A DNA stretch of 55,804 nt from Candidatus Methylomirabilota bacterium. Its GTDB lineage: Bacteria > Methylomirabilota > Methylomirabilia > Rokubacteriales > CSP1-6. The stretch is taken from positions 1 to 55,804 of the forward strand of contig DASTYT010000028.1 in assembly GCA_035764725.1 (NCBI GenBank), given 5' to 3'. Below, piece after piece: positions 53,727 through 55,804 of the stretch (the first letter of the stretch is position 1; the number at the start of each line of letters is the position of its first letter). The notes beneath the pieces are model-generated. The model saw only the letters and a program-made list of their open reading frames with translations, ran no database searches and had not been told where the DNA came from. Made by a program: the position numbers and the translations under genes.

Positions 53727-54218
53727 ATGAGTGATTCCAGCCTGAGCGCCCTGGCCCAGCGGGTGGACCGCCTCGAGCGCGACGTGCGCTGGTGGAAGCG
53801 CATCGCCGGCCTGGGCGGCGTGCTCGCGATCGCCGCGGCCCTCCTCGGCCAGGCCCCCGCGGGCGGCCCGGTGAAGTCGGTGGAGGCCGAGCGCTTCAAC
53901 GTGCGCGACGCCGCAGGCAACGTACGCGCGCTCCTCGGCACGACATCCGACGGAGCCACCAGTCTCCTCCTTTACAACGCGACCGGCGTGAACCAGGCGG
54001 GGCTGGGCGTCATGGCCGACGGCTCGACCAGTGTGTTCCTGGCCAATCCCGCGGGCCGGACCGTGACCGAGCTCACGATCTACCGCGACGGCACGCCCAC
54101 GCTCGTGTTTCGCGATCGCAACGGTAAGACGCGCACGCTCATGGGCACCGCCTCCGACGGCTACCCCTTCGCCTACTTCCTCGACGCCGCCGGCAACAAC
54201 ACGTGGAAGGCGCCGTGA
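53727..54218 (+). CDS. Membrane-anchored protein with 23-residue tandem repeats
   Basis: 163 residues, family not recognised. A short coiled coil (about 4-22, LAQRVDRLERDVRWW) and one hydrophobic segment (about 26-43) come first. From residue 57 on, four exact 23-residue repeats (57-79, 80-102, 103-125, 126-148) and a partial fifth (149-163) follow. Each has Asp/Asn at position 5 and Gly at 8; the four full ones also have Asp-Gly at 19-20. This is a beta-solenoid type pattern facing the periplasm or outside. GGGGAGG precedes the ATG. Confidence 0.75.
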   Translation: MSDSSLSALAQRVDRLERDVRWWKRIAGLGGVLAIAAALLGQAPAGGPVKSVEAERFNVRDAAGNVRALLGTTSDGATSLLLYNATGVNQAGLGVMADGSTSVFLANPAGRTVTELTIYRDGTPTLVFRDRNGKTRTLMGTASDGYPFAYFLDAAGNNTWKAP

Positions 54219-54448
54219 CGACGCGTGGCGGCCGGCTGGGCAAGGCCCGGAAGGCGCCCCCCATGCAGCGGCTGGGCGGCGCGCCCCGCTCGCAGTTCGA
54301 CACGCTGGCCCAGCACCTCTCGCGCAAGCTCCAGCAGCCCACCACCCGCGCCCGCGTCAAGCGGGTGATCGAGAAGATCGACGCCGAGACGCGCGCCGAG
54401 CGCGGAGGCGGGAAGCGGGCGCGCCGCGTAAAGCGAAGGGCGCGCTGA
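54215..54448 (+). CDS. Short basic hypothetical protein
   Basis: 77 residues, not recognised. It is strongly basic, with Arg/Lys-rich ends (GGRLGKARKAP, then KRARRVKRRAR) around an amphipathic helix (FDTLAQHLSRKLQQPTTRARVKRVIEKI shortened here to its outline, about 28-55). The GTG at 54215 is chosen because GGAAGG is upstream and it overlaps the previous stop (GTGA); a GTG at 54203 is possible. It may bind nucleic acid. It belongs to the same run as the two previous small genes. Confidence 0.6.
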   Translation: MTTRGGRLGKARKAPPMQRLGGAPRSQFDTLAQHLSRKLQQPTTRARVKRVIEKIDAETRAERGGGKRARRVKRRAR

Positions 54449-54451
54449 GGC

Positions 54452-54457
54452 TATAAT
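54452..54457 (+). promoter_or_regulatory. -10 element before tRNA-Arg
   Basis: A perfect TATAAT 53 bases before the tRNA. The matching -35 position (TAAAGC) is poor, so the promoter is moderate at best. Confidence 0.45.
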
Positions 54458-54510
54458 CCCGAGGGATGACCGCGGAGCGCCCGACGCGCCCGCGAGCGGA
54501 GCCTGGGCAC

Positions 54511-54587
<77 letters not shown>

Positions 54588-54649
54588 TTAAATCAGCCAG
54601 TTAGACGGTGGCACCTCTTGACCAGAGGGCCCCAGCAATCACCCGGCAA

Positions 54650-54787
54650 TCACTCCACCGAGCGGCGGGAAACGTTGGAGGGGCCCGCGCTGGGCTGCCC
54701 ATGCTCGACGGCGTACATCATCCCCTCGGCGAAGATGAGGTCCTCGGGGCGCGCGAGGAGATCAGCCTGCGCGATTCGCGGACAAGC
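54650..54787 (-). other. possible minus-strand ORF remnant
   Basis: This stretch reads open on the minus strand with the strong G/C third-base preference of real genes (RIAQADLLARPEDL, AEGMMYAVEHGQP). It lacks an obvious start; ATG codons lie inside at the MM pair. It could be the C-terminal remnant of a gene frameshifted relative to the ORF above it, or chance. Not recognised. Confidence 0.3.
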
Positions 54788-54788
54788 G

Positions 54789-55010
54789 CTACTGGCTGGC
54801 GGTGGCGCTCTTAGCCGGCCACAGCCGCTCGCACGCCTCGATCTGTGCCGCCCAGACCGCATGCAGCTCGCGGTGAACGACCGCGATCTCAGGATGGCGG
54901 TCACGATAGTGCGCCGGGTCGTCACCGCCGCACGGTAGACTTGGCGGGATCCTCTTGAGGTCCAGACGCTCGTACCAGCCTCCGCAGCCGACGTCCGGCC
55001 AGGGGGTCAT
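54789..55010 (-). CDS. Small hypothetical protein
   Basis: 73 residues, not recognised. It is rich in Trp, Pro and His with a central charged helix (HPEIAVVHRELHAVWAAQIE). On the minus strand, a GAGG site lies 9 bases before the ATG, and the upstream gene ends 8 bases before this start, so the two look like a small operon. It opposes the direction of all confident genes in the window. Confidence 0.5.
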   Translation of the reverse strand: MTPWPDVGCGGWYERLDLKRIPPSLPCGGDDPAHYRDRHPEIAVVHRELHAVWAAQIEACERLWPAKSATASQ

Positions 55011-55018
55011 CTGCCGCC

Positions 55019-55255
55019 TCAGCCGAAGAGCTTCGTGAGGTAGGCGTCGAGGCTGGCCGCATCTTCAACGTTACCGCGGGCGCGTGCGTGCGTCAGCCAG
55101 CTCGTCCCGTCGAAGCGATGATGGGACCACCAGCCGTCGAAAACCTGGATGCGGTCGTCGGGATGCAACGGGTGCGCGTAGAACCGGATGTGTGAGTCAA
55201 CCAGCACCCGCTTCCACTCATGCGCTTCGAGCACTCGGATGTACGCCCTCAGCAT
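55019..55255 (-). CDS. Small hypothetical protein
   Basis: 78 residues, not recognised. The sequence is protein-like: a helix (YIRVLEAHEWKRVLVDS), an aromatic middle (FYAHPLHPDDRIQVFDGWW, HHRFDG) and a closing helix (AASLDAYLTKLFG). A strong GGGAGGAG ribosome site is upstream on the minus strand. An overlapping minus-strand frame just ahead, ending LHFLVEGGEPEQC over this start, may be the tail of another gene. Function unknown. Confidence 0.55.
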   Translation of the reverse strand: MLRAYIRVLEAHEWKRVLVDSHIRFYAHPLHPDDRIQVFDGWWSHHRFDGTSWLTHARARGNVEDAASLDAYLTKLFG

Positions 55256-55699
55256 TGCTCTGGCTCTCCTCCCTCGACTAGGAAGTGCAATCGCAGCGCC
55301 ACTCCCAAATCGCTAAAGAGTCGCGGGCATGCCAGACTTCTCCTGGGCACGAGGGCATCACGTCTGCGGCGTGGGCTTACGTGTTCCCTAGCCTCGACAG
55401 GGGTGGGCGCAAGATCTTCGTAACGTGTGTAGAACCGGGAGGCCGTGACTCCACCGATCTGGCTCGATCAACACGGCCAACGTCAGCCGACCCGCCGCTG
55501 TTGGAGGTGGGGGAGTGAGGTGCTCGTCAGCCGCTACCGAACCGAAACACTGCGCCAGCTCGGCTGGCAGCTATGCAAGAGGCAGGTAGTCGTCGAGTGA
55601 TGCGGCCACGCGCAGGAGTACGGCGGTGCCGGCCATTGATGCGGCGGTGAAGCGGGCCCGCGAGACGTAGCGGCGTCACGCCCCCTCGCCCGGCAGCTG
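55256..55699. other. 444 bases with no supported gene
   Basis: Short open frames occur on both strands, but none combines a ribosome site, good length and clear coding bias. A 75-codon open minus-strand frame without a clear start ends at 55249, and a short one (MAGTAVLLRVAASLDDY) lies near 55575-55640. Degraded or accessory DNA is likely. Confidence 0.4.
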
Positions 55700-55804
55700 T
55701 CATCGCGCATGCGCCTCGAGGAAGGCCGCCAACATCACGCGGACGATATTCGGGAGTAGCTCGCCGCGCTGCACCTCGGTCAGCCCCGCCACGCTGTAAA
55801 CGAT
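55700..55804 (-). CDS. C-terminal fragment of an unknown minus-strand gene
   Basis: The minus-strand frame is open from the window edge and encodes 34 residues (VYSVAGLTEVQRGELL, then RVMLAAFLEAHAR) before a TGA. Codon use has a G/C third-base bias. The gene would extend beyond the window. Not recognised. Confidence 0.4.
   Translation of the reverse strand: MVYSVAGLTEVQRGELLPNIVRVMLAAFLEAHAR

Noticed and set aside
54635..54653. Short direct repeat GCAATCAC as CRISPR or att core
   Set aside because: Only two 8-base copies 11 bases apart; too short and too few for any array or core site.

Overview
The window reads as a piece of chromosome from a GC-rich, diderm (LPS-bearing) bacterium. It carries Lol, BAM and Skp parts, a near-complete lipid A/Kdo/heptose core route, and housekeeping genes with strong G/C third-position bias. 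Lipid A genes of the LpxI type, a Clp ATPase of the ClpC type (with UVR motif), MutL of the endonuclease type, paired IHF subunits and a prephenate dehydratase/HisC/TyrA/AroA cluster together fit a Rokubacteria/Methylomirabilota-like or deltaproteobacterial-like lineage. That placement is inference; no 16S or marker comparison could be run.

Layout. (1) 1-3673: end of a LolC/E permease, lolD, then clpC behind its own leader. (2) 3717-21181: envelope block bamA-skp-lpxD-lpxA-Gfo/Idh oxidoreductase-lpxI-lpxB-DUF374 acyltransferase-waaA-lpxK-waaF-five GT4 glycosyltransferases, almost all joined by 4-base start/stop overlaps. fabZ, usual between lpxD and lpxA, is absent. (3) 21245-28191: a second run behind a predicted promoter: gmhB, split hldE (rfaE1, rfaE2), waaC, a GT2 core glycosyltransferase, then trpS, scpA, scpB and rluB. 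(4) 28247-33890: aromatic amino acid run pheA-hisC-tyrA-aroA, then cmk and plsC. (5) 33959-37009: rpsA, sppA, ihfB. (6) 37019-47427: HIT hydrolase, mutS, mutL, miaA, hflX, pgsA, a PDZ/radical-SAM DUF512 protein, der. (7) 47503-49428: SPOR-domain protein, cutA, ihfA, MerR regulator. (8) 49478-53316: tRNA-Pro(GGG)-surE-pcm-tRNA-Pro(CGG)-acyP-nlpD-like-rpoS-like sigma factor, a layout resembling surE-pcm-nlpD-rpoS of gammaproteobacteria. (9) 53326-54448: three small unrecognised genes, one with exact 23-residue repeats. (10) 54511-55804: tRNA-Arg(CCT), after which dense plus-strand coding stops and only short, unrecognised, mostly minus-strand ORFs remain; this looks like the edge of an accessory region.

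Functionally, blocks 1-3 and the pgsA, plsC and sppA genes build and maintain the envelope. The LPS genes encode UDP-GlcNAc acylation (LpxA, LpxD), LpxI hydrolysis, LpxB condensation, LpxK phosphorylation, Kdo transfer, heptose activation (GmhB, RfaE1, RfaE2), heptose transfer (WaaC, WaaF) and outer-core decoration by the GT4 set. lpxC, kdsA/kdsB, gmhA and hldD are not in the window. No rRNA, CRISPR array, insertion sequence or replication origin was seen. The most unusual items are the 23-residue-repeat membrane protein, the GnnA-like oxidoreductase without a neighbouring aminotransferase, the two tRNA-Pro genes with identical 3' halves around surE-pcm, and the strand switch after tRNA-Arg.
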